A stretch of DNA of 58,438 nt, from positions 1-58,438 of the forward strand of contig JABFGG010000024.1 in assembly GCA_013112575.1 (NCBI GenBank), in the 5' to 3' direction. This document shows, in pieces, positions 49,532-58,079 of this stretch. The position numbers were made by a program, and so were the translations under genes. The stretch is from Chloroflexota bacterium (GTDB lineage Bacteria > Chloroflexota > Anaerolineae > Anaerolineales > UBA11579). The number at the start of each line of letters is the position of its first letter. Position 1 is the stretch's first letter. The notes under the pieces were generated by a model that was given only the letters and a program-made list of their open reading frames with translations, did no database searches and had not been told where the DNA came from.

Positions 49532-51700
49532 ATGAATCCTGAATTATTGATCTGGTTGATCCCGCTGCCGCCTTTGCTGGCCTTTGGTGTGATCACCCTC
49601 TTCACCAATCGCAGCAACGCGGCCAGTTCCTGGGTCGGCGTAGGCTCGGCTTTCATCTCCTGGGTATTGGGTTTGCTAGTCTTTATCCAGGCGATTGGTA
49701 TTGACCACTTCGGTGAACACCCCTTTGGGTCATCCGTTGAGTGGCTGCCACTCGGGTCTGGCGCTTTCAGCATAGGCGTACTGGTTGACCCGCTTACCGC
49801 CGTGATGCTCTTCTTTGTGACCACTACTGTTTTGATGATCTTCATCTACAGTGTGGGTTATCACAACTACGGCCAGCCCAAAGGCGACCATGACCAGAAA
49901 GGTCTGCCGCCACATGGCGCTACCGTTGAACATGGCGACCATAGCCATACCGTACCTTCCGTCGAGCCAATGTATGCGCGCTTCTTTGCCTTCATTGGCT
50001 TGTTCGCTTTTGGCATGTTCACCCTGGTGGTCTCCGATAACCTGCTGACCCTGTTCGTGGGTTGGGAGATCATGGGCCTGTGTTCCTACCTGTTGATCGG
50101 CTTCTGGTACGCTAAGCCCTCCGCGCGTGATGCCGCCAAGAAAGCCTTTATGACCACTCGCGTCGGCGACGTGTTCATGCTGCTGGGTATCGCCTATCTC
50201 TATACCGAGACAGGCACACTGAACTTCCGCAACATTTTGTATAACCAGGAAGTGTTGGATACGCTGGCTGCAAACCCAGCGATTGGTGGTTTCTGGGGTT
50301 TGTCGGCTGCTGGCCTGATCGGCCTGTTGCTGTTCATCGGCACGGTTGGTAAGTCGGCCCAGTTCCCGCTGCACGTGTGGTTGCCGGACGCCATGGAAGG
50401 CCCCACACCTGTTTCGGCAATGATCCATGCGGCTACCATGGTTTCGGCTGGTGTGTACATGGTCGTGCGCATGTTCCCCATTTTGGCCCTGGACGAGAAA
50501 ACGCTGGGCACAATGGCCGTGATCGGTGCCTTTACGGCTTTGATGGCGGCCACGATTGCTGTGGCACAGAATGACGTCAAACGGGTGCTGGCCTATTCCA
50601 CCATCTCGCAGCTTGGTTTTATGGTGGCAGCCCTGGGCATTGGCGCTTACATTGCTGCCGCTTTCCACCTGGTGACGCATGCCTTCTTCAAGGCGCTCTT
50701 GTTCCTGGGCTCCGGCTCGGTCATCCATGGTATGGAGCATGGTGTGTTACATACCGGCAACCATAAAGTGGACCCGCAGGATATGTTCAACATGGGCGGC
50801 CTGCGTAAGAAGATGCCTATCACCTTTTGGACTTTCCTGATCGGTGGCTTTGCGCTATCCGGTTTCCCCCTGGTTACGGCAGGTTTCTGGTCGAAGGATG
50901 AGATCCTGGCGGATGCCTGGGGACATCATCATTACGTCGTTTTCTGGGTGTTGGCCATTGCGGCATTACTGACCGCTTTCTATACAGGTCGCCAGTTGAT
51001 GTTGACATTCGGCGGGGAAGCTCGCACAGAAGAAGCCAAACACGCCCATGAATCTGTCCCCTCCATGACCTGGCCTTTGATGATCCTGTCTTTCTTCGCC
51101 ATCACGGCGGGCTGGGTGGGCATCCCGGAGAAGATCCCGGTAATTGGCGGGTTGCTGCCCAACTGGTTCCACGATTTTGTTGGTGGCACTTTGTTGAAGC
51201 ATCCGGAAGCTTTGTCGTCTTTTGATCCAATTCCATTGATTACTTCGGTTATCGTGGCTTTGGGCGGTTTATCCCTAGGCTGGCTGGTCTATCGCAATAT
51301 CAAGGCCGGTGATGAAGACCCCCTGAAGAAACCCCTGGGTGAGATTTACGGTTACATCCAGAACAAGTGGTATTGGGATGAGATATACAACGGCATTTTT
51401 GTGCATCTCGCTAATCTGCTGTCCGAGCCATTTACCTACCGCTTCCTGGACCGCACCGTGATCGACGGCTCCCTGCACTGGATCGCCCAACGGGCCTTTG
51501 GCTTGGGTGGCTGGTTCCGAGACAAGATCGACGGTCCCATCGTCAATGGTTTTGGCGATTTCGTGGGCAGTTTTACCAACCGCTTCGGCCACGTGATGCG
51601 CTACGTGCAGACCGGACGCGTCCAACAATACATGATCTGGGCGGCCCTGGTGGCATTTGGCGGCCTATTCTACTTCTTGGCTTTCGTGAGCACTCCGTAG
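49532..51700 (+). CDS. nuoL: NADH-quinone oxidoreductase subunit L, possibly lengthened lateral helix
   Basis: Antiporter-like proton-pumping subunit and carrier of the lateral helix. 722 aa against roughly 600-650 usual. The core motif FVGWEIMGLCSYLLIGFWY is present. One added element is a His-rich loop between helices (DHDQKGLPPHGATVEHGDHS). A second is in the C-terminal lateral helix region (about 612-695): RFLDRTVIDGSLHWIAQ and RDKIDGPIVNGFGDF look like a repeated unit, about 25-30 residues more than common NuoL. That is the expected extension when a second NuoM is present. Confidence 0.93.
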   Translation: MNPELLIWLIPLPPLLAFGVITLFTNRSNAASSWVGVGSAFISWVLGLLVFIQAIGIDHFGEHPFGSSVEWLPLGSGAFSIGVLVDPLTAVMLFFVTTTVLMIFIYSVGYHNYGQPKGDHDQKGLPPHGATVEHGDHSHTVPSVEPMYARFFAFIGLFAFGMFTLVVSDNLLTLFVGWEIMGLCSYLLIGFWYAKPSARDAAKKAFMTTRVGDVFMLLGIAYLYTETGTLNFRNILYNQEVLDTLAANPAIGGFWGLSAAGLIGLLLFIGTVGKSAQFPLHVWLPDAMEGPTPVSAMIHAATMVSAGVYMVVRMFPILALDEKTLGTMAVIGAFTALMAATIAVAQNDVKRVLAYSTISQLGFMVAALGIGAYIAAAFHLVTHAFFKALLFLGSGSVIHGMEHGVLHTGNHKVDPQDMFNMGGLRKKMPITFWTFLIGGFALSGFPLVTAGFWSKDEILADAWGHHHYVVFWVLAIAALLTAFYTGRQLMLTFGGEARTEEAKHAHESVPSMTWPLMILSFFAITAGWVGIPEKIPVIGGLLPNWFHDFVGGTLLKHPEALSSFDPIPLITSVIVALGGLSLGWLVYRNIKAGDEDPLKKPLGEIYGYIQNKWYWDEIYNGIFVHLANLLSEPFTYRFLDRTVIDGSLHWIAQRAFGLGGWFRDKIDGPIVNGFGDFVGSFTNRFGHVMRYVQTGRVQQYMIWAALVAFGGLFYFLAFVSTP

Positions 51701-51719
51701 GCGAAGGCGAGGAGCAATT

Positions 51720-53279
51720 ATGAATGAAATTCCTTATCTGAGTTTGATCTTGTTCGTGCCGCTGCTGGCAGCTATCATCATTGCCCTGCTGCCCAGCGAG
51801 AACAAACAAACCGTGCGCTGGGTGGCATTTATAGCCAGCCTAATCCCCCTCGCCCTGACTGTCTGGGTTTGGCTGAATTTCGATGCCGCTGTGCCTAAAG
51901 ACGGCTTCAAGTTCGTCGAGCAGGCCACCTGGTATGAGGCCATCAATTCCACGTACCACCTGGGCATCGACGGCTTGTCCTTGACCATGGTGCTGCTGAC
52001 CACCTTGCTGACACCGGTTGCCATCCTGGCATCTTTCAGCGTCGAGAAGAATGTCAACGCTTACATGGCCCTCTTCCTGATGTTGGAGACGGGCATGCTG
52101 GGCGTGTTCCTCTCGCTGGACCTGATGCTCTTCTTCGTGTTCTGGGAGATTGGCCTGGTCCCCATGTATTTCCTGATCAACCGCTGGGGCAGCGAGAAGG
52201 GCGAACGTGAATTGTGGGGTGGCATCAAGGTCAAAGCACGTGCCTACGCTTCTTTCAAGTTCATGATCTACACAATGGCAGGCTCGCTGGGTCTGTTGCT
52301 CGCCATCCAATTGATCGGTGTGGCAGCCGGTACTTACGACCTGCCCCGTCTGTTCGAGATCTGGCCAACACTGACCGAGTTCACAAATATCAATACCACC
52401 GTCGCAGTCAGCACCTGGAAGACCGTGGCCTTCTGGGCCTTCGCTATCGCCTTTGCTATCAAAGTGCCGGTGTGGCCTTTCCACACCTGGCTGCCTGACG
52501 CTCACACCGAGGCACCCACTGCTGGTTCCATGATCCTGGCAGGTGTGCTCTTGAAGCTGGGTGGGTATGGCTTCCTGCGTCTGGTACTGCCGCTTTATCC
52601 TGAGCAGGCCAATGCTGCCGCTGGTGTGCTGGTCTTTTTGGCTGTAGCAGCCATCATCTTTGGTGCCTTTGCAGCGTATGGACAGCGGGACTTCAAACGA
52701 CTGGTCGCCTATTCCTCGGTCAACCACATGGGTTTCGTGATGCTGGGCATTGCCGCTGCAGCACGCGCCATTGGCACCGAAAGTGCCACTATCGCCCTGA
52801 ACGGCGCAGTCTTGCAAATGTTCAATCACGGCATTACGGCGGCTGCCATGTTCTTTTTGGTGGGTGTGATCTACGAGCGCACACATACGCGCAACCTGGA
52901 TGAGATGGGTGGACTTTTCCCGCTGATCCCTGTGTATGGCGGCATCCTGATCTTTACGTCGATGGCCTCGCTGGGCTTACCCGGCCTGAACGGCTTTGTC
53001 TCCGAATTCCTGGTCGTACGTGGTGCCTGGGACATCTTCACATCGGCCACGATCTGGAGCATGCTGGGTCTGTTATTTACCGGCGCTTACATCCTCAAAG
53101 GGATCGCCAAAACACTGCACGGCCCGCTCAACAAGAATTGGGTCGGCCATTTGACTGAAATCAACGCCCGTGAGCTGGCAGTTATCACGCCGCTGATGGT
53201 GCTTATGCTCTGGCTGGGTCTGTGGCCCGGCTGGTTGCTCAACGTAATTAACAACGCTATGGTCGCCTTGTTCGGCTAG
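51720..53279 (+). CDS. nuoM: NADH-quinone oxidoreductase subunit M, copy 1
   Basis: Antiporter-like proton pump subunit of 519 aa. Key Glu143 in FFVFWEIGLVPMYFLINRWG, KVPVWPFHTWLPDAHTEAPT and VAYSSVNHMGFVMLGI are present. AGGAGC precedes the ATG. It is followed 15 bases later by a second, related NuoM. Confidence 0.95.
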   Translation: MNEIPYLSLILFVPLLAAIIIALLPSENKQTVRWVAFIASLIPLALTVWVWLNFDAAVPKDGFKFVEQATWYEAINSTYHLGIDGLSLTMVLLTTLLTPVAILASFSVEKNVNAYMALFLMLETGMLGVFLSLDLMLFFVFWEIGLVPMYFLINRWGSEKGERELWGGIKVKARAYASFKFMIYTMAGSLGLLLAIQLIGVAAGTYDLPRLFEIWPTLTEFTNINTTVAVSTWKTVAFWAFAIAFAIKVPVWPFHTWLPDAHTEAPTAGSMILAGVLLKLGGYGFLRLVLPLYPEQANAAAGVLVFLAVAAIIFGAFAAYGQRDFKRLVAYSSVNHMGFVMLGIAAAARAIGTESATIALNGAVLQMFNHGITAAAMFFLVGVIYERTHTRNLDEMGGLFPLIPVYGGILIFTSMASLGLPGLNGFVSEFLVVRGAWDIFTSATIWSMLGLLFTGAYILKGIAKTLHGPLNKNWVGHLTEINARELAVITPLMVLMLWLGLWPGWLLNVINNAMVALFG

Positions 53280-53294
53280 GCGTGAGGTGAAGTA

Positions 53295-54791
53295 ATGGGT
53301 TTAAACGTCTTCGCTGAAGAAATTCCTTATCTGCTGATCATCACCCTGTTGCCTATCGTGGCAGGGGCCCTGTTGCTGGCATTGCCCAATCGCCACAAGC
53401 TAATCTACAACGTGGCCTTAGGTGTAGCAACGGTGACACTACTGTTGACCGTATTGGTCTTCCTGGGCTTTGATATCAATGGTGACCAGTACCAGTTTGC
53501 CGATGAATATACTTGGCTGCCGCAGTTTGGCATCTCGCTGAAGTTCGCCGTGGATGGCATCAGCACACCGCTGGTCCTGTTGACAGGCATCGTCATGTTT
53601 ACGGGTGTGATCATCTCCCAACGCATTGACGACCGACCGCGCGAATTTTTTGCCTTCATGTTCATCCTGGCAAGCGGTGTGTTCGGTGTGTTCGTCTCAC
53701 TCGATCTCTTCATGTTGTTCTTCTTCTATGAGATCGCCGTGTTCCCGATGTACCTGCTGATCGCCATCTGGGGCTGGAAAGAGACGCGTGAATACGCAGC
53801 CATGAAGCTGACACTGTACCTCTTCATTGGCTCGGTTGTGGCCCTTATTGGTGCTTTGGCCATGTACTTCACCTCCGGCCTCAACACCTTCGATATGGTA
53901 GACCTGGCTGCTGCCAACTTCTCGACAGAGTTCCAGAACCTGTGGTTCCCCTTTGTGTTCCTGGGCTTCGCTGTGTTGGGCGGTATCTGGCCTTTCCATA
54001 ACTGGAGCCCAGACGGCCACGTAGCGGCACCTACGGCAGTATCCATGTTCCATGCCGGGGTATTAATGAAGCTGGGCGCCTTTGCCGCCCTGCGCGTGGG
54101 CATCATGCTGTTGCCGGAAGGCGCACACACACATATGTGGTGGGTCATCCTGCTAGCACTGGTGAACGTGGTGTATGGTGCTTTCATCGCGATGCGCCAG
54201 AACGACTTCAAATACGTTATCGGCTTTTCCTCTGTGTCCCACATGGGCCTGGTGGTGATGGGTTTTGCAACTCTAAACCAGAACGGCTTTATAGGGGCCA
54301 GCGTGCAGATGTTCTCGCATGGGGTGATGACGGCCCTCTTCTTTGCTGTCGTCGGTATGGTCTATGACCAGGCCCACACCCGCCAGATCCCTGAACTGGG
54401 TGGGGTGGGTAAGTACATGAAAATTCCAACCTTAGCTTTCATCATCGGCGGTTTGGTGTCGATGGGTATGCCGGGCTTTTCCGGCTTTGTAGCCGAATTC
54501 CCTATTTTCATGGGTGTATGGCAGGCTTACCCCTGGATCGCTATCGTAGCCGTGATCTCCATCGTGCTGACGGCATCCTACATTATTCGTATCGTCAGCA
54601 AGGTCTTCTTTGGTGAAACCCCGGCTGAGATCGCCGACCACCTGCACGACGTGACACGCTCGGAGAAACTGGCGCTGGGTGTGCTGGCCTTCTTCCTGGT
54701 AGGCCTGGGCGTTTTTCCCGGCATGATGGTCCCGATGTTCGCCGAAGGGGTTAGACAAATTGCCCCGCTGATCGGCCTGGGAGGCTTCTAA
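53295..54791 (+). CDS. NADH-quinone oxidoreductase subunit M, copy 2
   Basis: 498-aa second NuoM-type subunit. The same landmarks appear: Glu146 in FFFYEIAVFPMYLLIAIWGW, WPFHNWSPDGHVAAPT (His/Asn variant), and IGFSSVSHMGLVVMGFA. It is clearly different in sequence from copy 1, thus an old duplicate kept for function rather than a recent copy. GTGAGG precedes the ATG. nuoN follows after one base. Confidence 0.93.
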   Translation: MGLNVFAEEIPYLLIITLLPIVAGALLLALPNRHKLIYNVALGVATVTLLLTVLVFLGFDINGDQYQFADEYTWLPQFGISLKFAVDGISTPLVLLTGIVMFTGVIISQRIDDRPREFFAFMFILASGVFGVFVSLDLFMLFFFYEIAVFPMYLLIAIWGWKETREYAAMKLTLYLFIGSVVALIGALAMYFTSGLNTFDMVDLAAANFSTEFQNLWFPFVFLGFAVLGGIWPFHNWSPDGHVAAPTAVSMFHAGVLMKLGAFAALRVGIMLLPEGAHTHMWWVILLALVNVVYGAFIAMRQNDFKYVIGFSSVSHMGLVVMGFATLNQNGFIGASVQMFSHGVMTALFFAVVGMVYDQAHTRQIPELGGVGKYMKIPTLAFIIGGLVSMGMPGFSGFVAEFPIFMGVWQAYPWIAIVAVISIVLTASYIIRIVSKVFFGETPAEIADHLHDVTRSEKLALGVLAFFLVGLGVFPGMMVPMFAEGVRQIAPLIGLGGF

Positions 54792-54792
54792 G

Positions 54793-56229
54793 ATGTTCCT
54801 TACACTACTTCCCGAAATCACACTCGTCGTCCTCGCTTTTGTTGTTTTGACCACGGACCTGGCCCTGGATCGCCAGAGCCGTGCTTTTTTGCCTTACCTG
54901 ACTGCTGCCGGCATGTTGCTGGCGGTAATCTTCACAATCGTATTCGCTTTGCCGGGTGATAAACCCCAGTTGATCTTCGGCGGCATGCTGCGCCATGACT
55001 GGCTGACTTTTGTCTTTCGCCTGGTATTCCTGTTTGGTGCCCTGGCTACCGTATTGTTCTCGGCAGGCTGGGAGCGTGTGGCGCGCCGTGGTGAGTATTA
55101 CGTACTGATCATCACCTCCACGTTGGGCATGATGCTGATGGGCGCTTCGGCGGACCTTGTAATGCTCTTCCTGGCCATTGAAACCACATCGATCCCACTA
55201 TATATCCTGGCCGGTTTCATTACGGAAGATGATAAATCCACCGAATCCGGCTTCAAGTACCTGCTCTTTGGCGCCATGACCACGGCCATCATGTTGTATG
55301 GTTTTAGCATGTTGTACGGCTTTTCCGGCAGCACCAACCTTTACTGGATTGCAGGCGCTTTGATGTCCGGCGAATTGCCCTTTATTTCGATGATGGGTAC
55401 GGTGATTCTCGTGATGGCGGGCTTTGCTTTCAAGGTCTCTATGGTGCCTTTCCATTTCTGGGCGCCCGACGTATACGAAGGTTCTCCCACGCCCATCGCC
55501 GGTTTCCTGTCCACGGCTTCCAAAGCGGCCGGTTTTGCGGTCATCATTCGTGTGCTGCTGACGGCTTTCCCTCTGGAAGCTTTTGGAGGAGTCGACTGGA
55601 CTATGATGATGGCAATTGCTGCCGCTCTAACGATGAGTGTTGGCAACCTGATCGCCCTGGCGCAAACAAATATCAAGCGTCTGCTGGCCTATTCTTCTGT
55701 AGCCCACGCCGGTTACATCCTGATGGGTATTGCAGCAGCTTCAGAGTTGGGTGGGCTTAGCGTGGTGTTCTACATCATCGTTTACCTAGTAACCAACCTG
55801 GCAGCTTTTGGCGTGGTGGCCGTGGCCGAACGCACATTGGGCTCCAATGATCTGGAAGCCTACGATGGCCTTAGCCGCCGTAGCCCTGCGCTCGCATTGG
55901 TATTGTTGATCTCCCTGCTGTCATTGGCCGGTGTGCCCCCCATGGGCGGTTTCATTGCCAAGGTGTTGGTTTTCGCTGCGGCAGTCGAAGCGAATATGGT
56001 ATGGTTGGCAGTGGTCGGCATCCTCAACGCTATCGTGGGTTTGTACTACTACCTGATCGTACTCAAACGAGTGTATCTTTTCCGCTCTGAGGAAGAGGAT
56101 AAGCCGGTGCCCATCCCGCGGCCCAGCGCAGTGGCCCTTACGGTCTGCCTGATCGCCATACTGGTCTTCGGTACCATCATTGCCCCGTGGTTCGATTACT
56201 CTGGTATTGCAGCTGGTGCCCTATTTTAG
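54793..56229 (+). CDS. nuoN: NADH-quinone oxidoreductase subunit N
   Basis: Antiporter-like proton pump subunit of 478 aa, last of the nuo genes here. Conserved AIETTSIPLYILAGF, FKVSMVPFHFWAPDVYEGSP and LLAYSSVAHAGYILMGIAAA are visible. The ATG lies one base after the preceding stop. No terminator was seen before the atp promoter. Confidence 0.95.
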   Translation: MFLTLLPEITLVVLAFVVLTTDLALDRQSRAFLPYLTAAGMLLAVIFTIVFALPGDKPQLIFGGMLRHDWLTFVFRLVFLFGALATVLFSAGWERVARRGEYYVLIITSTLGMMLMGASADLVMLFLAIETTSIPLYILAGFITEDDKSTESGFKYLLFGAMTTAIMLYGFSMLYGFSGSTNLYWIAGALMSGELPFISMMGTVILVMAGFAFKVSMVPFHFWAPDVYEGSPTPIAGFLSTASKAAGFAVIIRVLLTAFPLEAFGGVDWTMMMAIAAALTMSVGNLIALAQTNIKRLLAYSSVAHAGYILMGIAAASELGGLSVVFYIIVYLVTNLAAFGVVAVAERTLGSNDLEAYDGLSRRSPALALVLLISLLSLAGVPPMGGFIAKVLVFAAAVEANMVWLAVVGILNAIVGLYYYLIVLKRVYLFRSEEEDKPVPIPRPSAVALTVCLIAILVFGTIIAPWFDYSGIAAGALF

Positions 56230-56248
56230 ACAAATTTGGTGGGCTTCG

Positions 56249-56276
56249 TTGACATCAAATTTGATTGTGATATAAT
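56249..56276 (+). promoter_or_regulatory. Consensus promoter of the ATP synthase operon
   Basis: TTGACA (56249-56254), a 16-base spacer and TATAAT (56271-56276). The expected start of transcription is at or 1-2 bases from the ATG at 56282. Confidence 0.82.
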
Positions 56277-56281
56277 TCCCA

Positions 56282-56593
56282 ATGAAGAATGCTGAAGAAA
56301 AGCCGCAAGAGGTTGACCGCAAGCGCTACACACTCAATGTCGGTTTGATCATCGCGGCAGGCTTATCCGGGTTCCTGACGGTAGCCATATTGTTCGTAGC
56401 ACTCTTTTTTGGCCTGTGGCTCGATAATATAGTTTTACAAAATGAACGTAACATCTTCACCGTCTTCTTGCTCATCGTGAGCGTGCCTTTCACTTTGTTG
56501 GCAATGCTTTGGGTCGTGCGCTTTACGACCTCACGTTTGCGCTCTAGCACGAAAGCACAAGAAGGCGATCAGGAGGAAGCAGATCTTGGCTGA
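56282..56593 (+). CDS. AtpI/AtpZ-like accessory protein of ATP synthase
   Basis: A 103-aa protein with two predicted helices (LIIAAGLSGFLTVAILFVAL and IFTVFLLIVSVPFTLLAMLW) and charged ends, as in AtpI/AtpZ-type proteins that help assemble the c-ring or carry Mg2+. It precedes atpB with an 8-base overlap. The ATG is only five bases after the TATAAT box, so the mRNA is likely leaderless, and no ribosome site is seen. Confidence 0.8.
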   Translation: MKNAEEKPQEVDRKRYTLNVGLIIAAGLSGFLTVAILFVALFFGLWLDNIVLQNERNIFTVFLLIVSVPFTLLAMLWVVRFTTSRLRSSTKAQEGDQEEADLG

Positions 56594-57716
56594 AACCCAC
56601 GTAGAAGAGAAAAAGACTGGCTGGCGCTGGGGCGTTAACCGCTGGATCCTTTTGGTATGGATCCTTTTTGGCGTTTGGCTTACCAGCACGATTCCCCCGG
56701 CCCGCCCGGCGATCTTACTCAAGGCAGAGCCTGTCATCGGTTCCGCTAAAGATCCCCTGTTCACATTACCCGTCATAGGCGATTTCTGGGTCACCAATAC
56801 ACTGGTGGCAATGGTCCTCGCAGATATTGTTATATTGATCCTGGTGTTCCTCTTCCTGCGCCCCTATTTGCGCCGCACGGAGAAAGACCCCCAGGCCCCG
56901 CGCGGGATCGCCAATTTCCTGGAAGGCTTGCTTGAAGTTTTATATAACCTGACCCAGTCTACGGCAGGTAAGTGGACTCGCGTGATCTTCCCCTGGTTCG
57001 CATCTATCACACTATTGGTTCTGGTGATGAACTGGATGGCCTTGATTCCGGGTGTGGACAGTATTGGTACGCTGGACGTGCATCATTTCGTGGAAGTTTA
57101 CGTGGAAGATCGTGAAGCTGAACTGGTGTCAGCAGGTTTGCCTGTAGATCATCATGCACTTGAAATCGAAGCGGAACACCGCTTTGAAGAGATTTGCCAT
57201 AATGTAGATATTTTCGATATTGAAAATGTGCGGTTCATTTATCCTGCAACGTCGGATGGCACCGGCGAATGCGCGGTTGCCGTAGTCCCCTGGGTGCGTG
57301 CCGTGGCCACAGACCTGAACTTTACGATCGCCTTGGCTGTCGTTTCGGTTGTCATGATCCAGGTGGTTGGCGTGCGCGCCTTGGGCCTTAGCTATTTTGA
57401 AAAGTTCTTTTACGTACGTACCCTGTTCACCAAGCCGTTTTTTGGTGCAATTGACTTTGCCGTAGGTTTGTTCGAGATCGTTTCTGAGCTTTCCAAGATC
57501 ATCTCGTTCTCCTTCCGTCTCTTCGGCAATATCTTTGCAGGCGCCGTATTGCTCTTCGTGCTTGGCACGCTTATCCCTGTGGTTGCCCAGGCATTTGTAC
57601 TTATTCTGGAATTTGGCGTAGGGTTCATTCAGGCCCTCGTGTTCGGGATGCTCACCATGGTGTTCATGGCTCAGGCCACGCATTCTCATCATGGCGATGG
57701 AGAAGAGCACCACTAA
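56586..57716 (+). CDS. atpB: ATP synthase F0 subunit a
   Basis: Proton-channel subunit of F0, 376 aa against about 230-290 usual. The essential Arg is Arg311 in SFSFRLFGNIFAGAV; VATDLNFTIALAVVSV is also typical. The extra length comes from a long N-terminus and an insertion of about 70 residues (165-235: VHHFVEVYVEDREAEL... with Cys204 and Cys229) between helices, probably extracytoplasmic. The TTG start is supported by AGGAGG 9 bases upstream within atpI. Confidence 0.93.
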   Translation: MAETHVEEKKTGWRWGVNRWILLVWILFGVWLTSTIPPARPAILLKAEPVIGSAKDPLFTLPVIGDFWVTNTLVAMVLADIVILILVFLFLRPYLRRTEKDPQAPRGIANFLEGLLEVLYNLTQSTAGKWTRVIFPWFASITLLVLVMNWMALIPGVDSIGTLDVHHFVEVYVEDREAELVSAGLPVDHHALEIEAEHRFEEICHNVDIFDIENVRFIYPATSDGTGECAVAVVPWVRAVATDLNFTIALAVVSVVMIQVVGVRALGLSYFEKFFYVRTLFTKPFFGAIDFAVGLFEIVSELSKIISFSFRLFGNIFAGAVLLFVLGTLIPVVAQAFVLILEFGVGFIQALVFGMLTMVFMAQATHSHHGDGEEHH

Positions 57717-57729
57717 GCATATTGATCTT

Positions 57730-57744
57730 CGGGCGAAGTGCCCG
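57730..57744 (+). repeat. Small hairpin upstream of atpE
   Basis: CGGGC/GCCCG (57730-57734/57740-57744) with a five-base loop in the 94-base gap before atpE. May tune translation or mRNA stability of the abundant c subunit. Confidence 0.4.
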
Positions 57745-57810
57745 GTATAAACTAATTTGTGGCGGACCGCCCGCCCAGAGATCTTATAAGGATATGGAGG
57801 AACAAATTAC

Positions 57811-58038
57811 ATGGATGCAGCAGCAGCAAAACTGATCGGTGCAGGAATTGCCATGATCGGCGCAGTGGGCGCCGGCTTAGGCGTTGGTATGGCCACTATG
57901 GGCGGCGTGCAGGGTATCGCTCGCAACCCGGACGCAGCCGGTGACATTCAGACCAACATGATTCTCGGGATTGTGTTTACCGAAGCCATCGCGATCTACT
58001 GTCTTGTCGTCGCCATGCTCGTCTTGTTCGTGTTCTAA
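57811..58038 (+). CDS. atpE: ATP synthase F0 subunit c
   Basis: 75-aa two-helix proteolipid of the c-ring. Polar loop ARNPDA is present. The ion site is Glu58 in VFTEAIAIYCLV. Residues after Glu are Ala-Ile rather than the Ser-Thr seen in sodium-dependent rings, pointing to proton coupling. The ATG has GGAGG 8-12 bases upstream. Confidence 0.96.
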   Translation: MDAAAAKLIGAGIAMIGAVGAGLGVGMATMGGVQGIARNPDAAGDIQTNMILGIVFTEAIAIYCLVVAMLVLFVF

Positions 58039-58079
58039 GACGTTTAGCAAACCGCGAACGCAAAGAAAGGAGCGATCCC

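Noticed and set aside
49730..50740. Long antisense frame opposite nuoL
   Set aside because: His/Gln-rich product without a domain; nuoL on the other strand is unambiguous.
51840..52886. Long antisense frame opposite the first nuoM
   Set aside because: Product is rich in His, Gln and Gly; no start signal; shadow of nuoM codon usage.
57811..58038. Sodium-coupled ATP synthase
   Set aside because: The residues after Glu58 are Ala-Ile, not Ser-Thr, so the sodium-binding pattern is missing.
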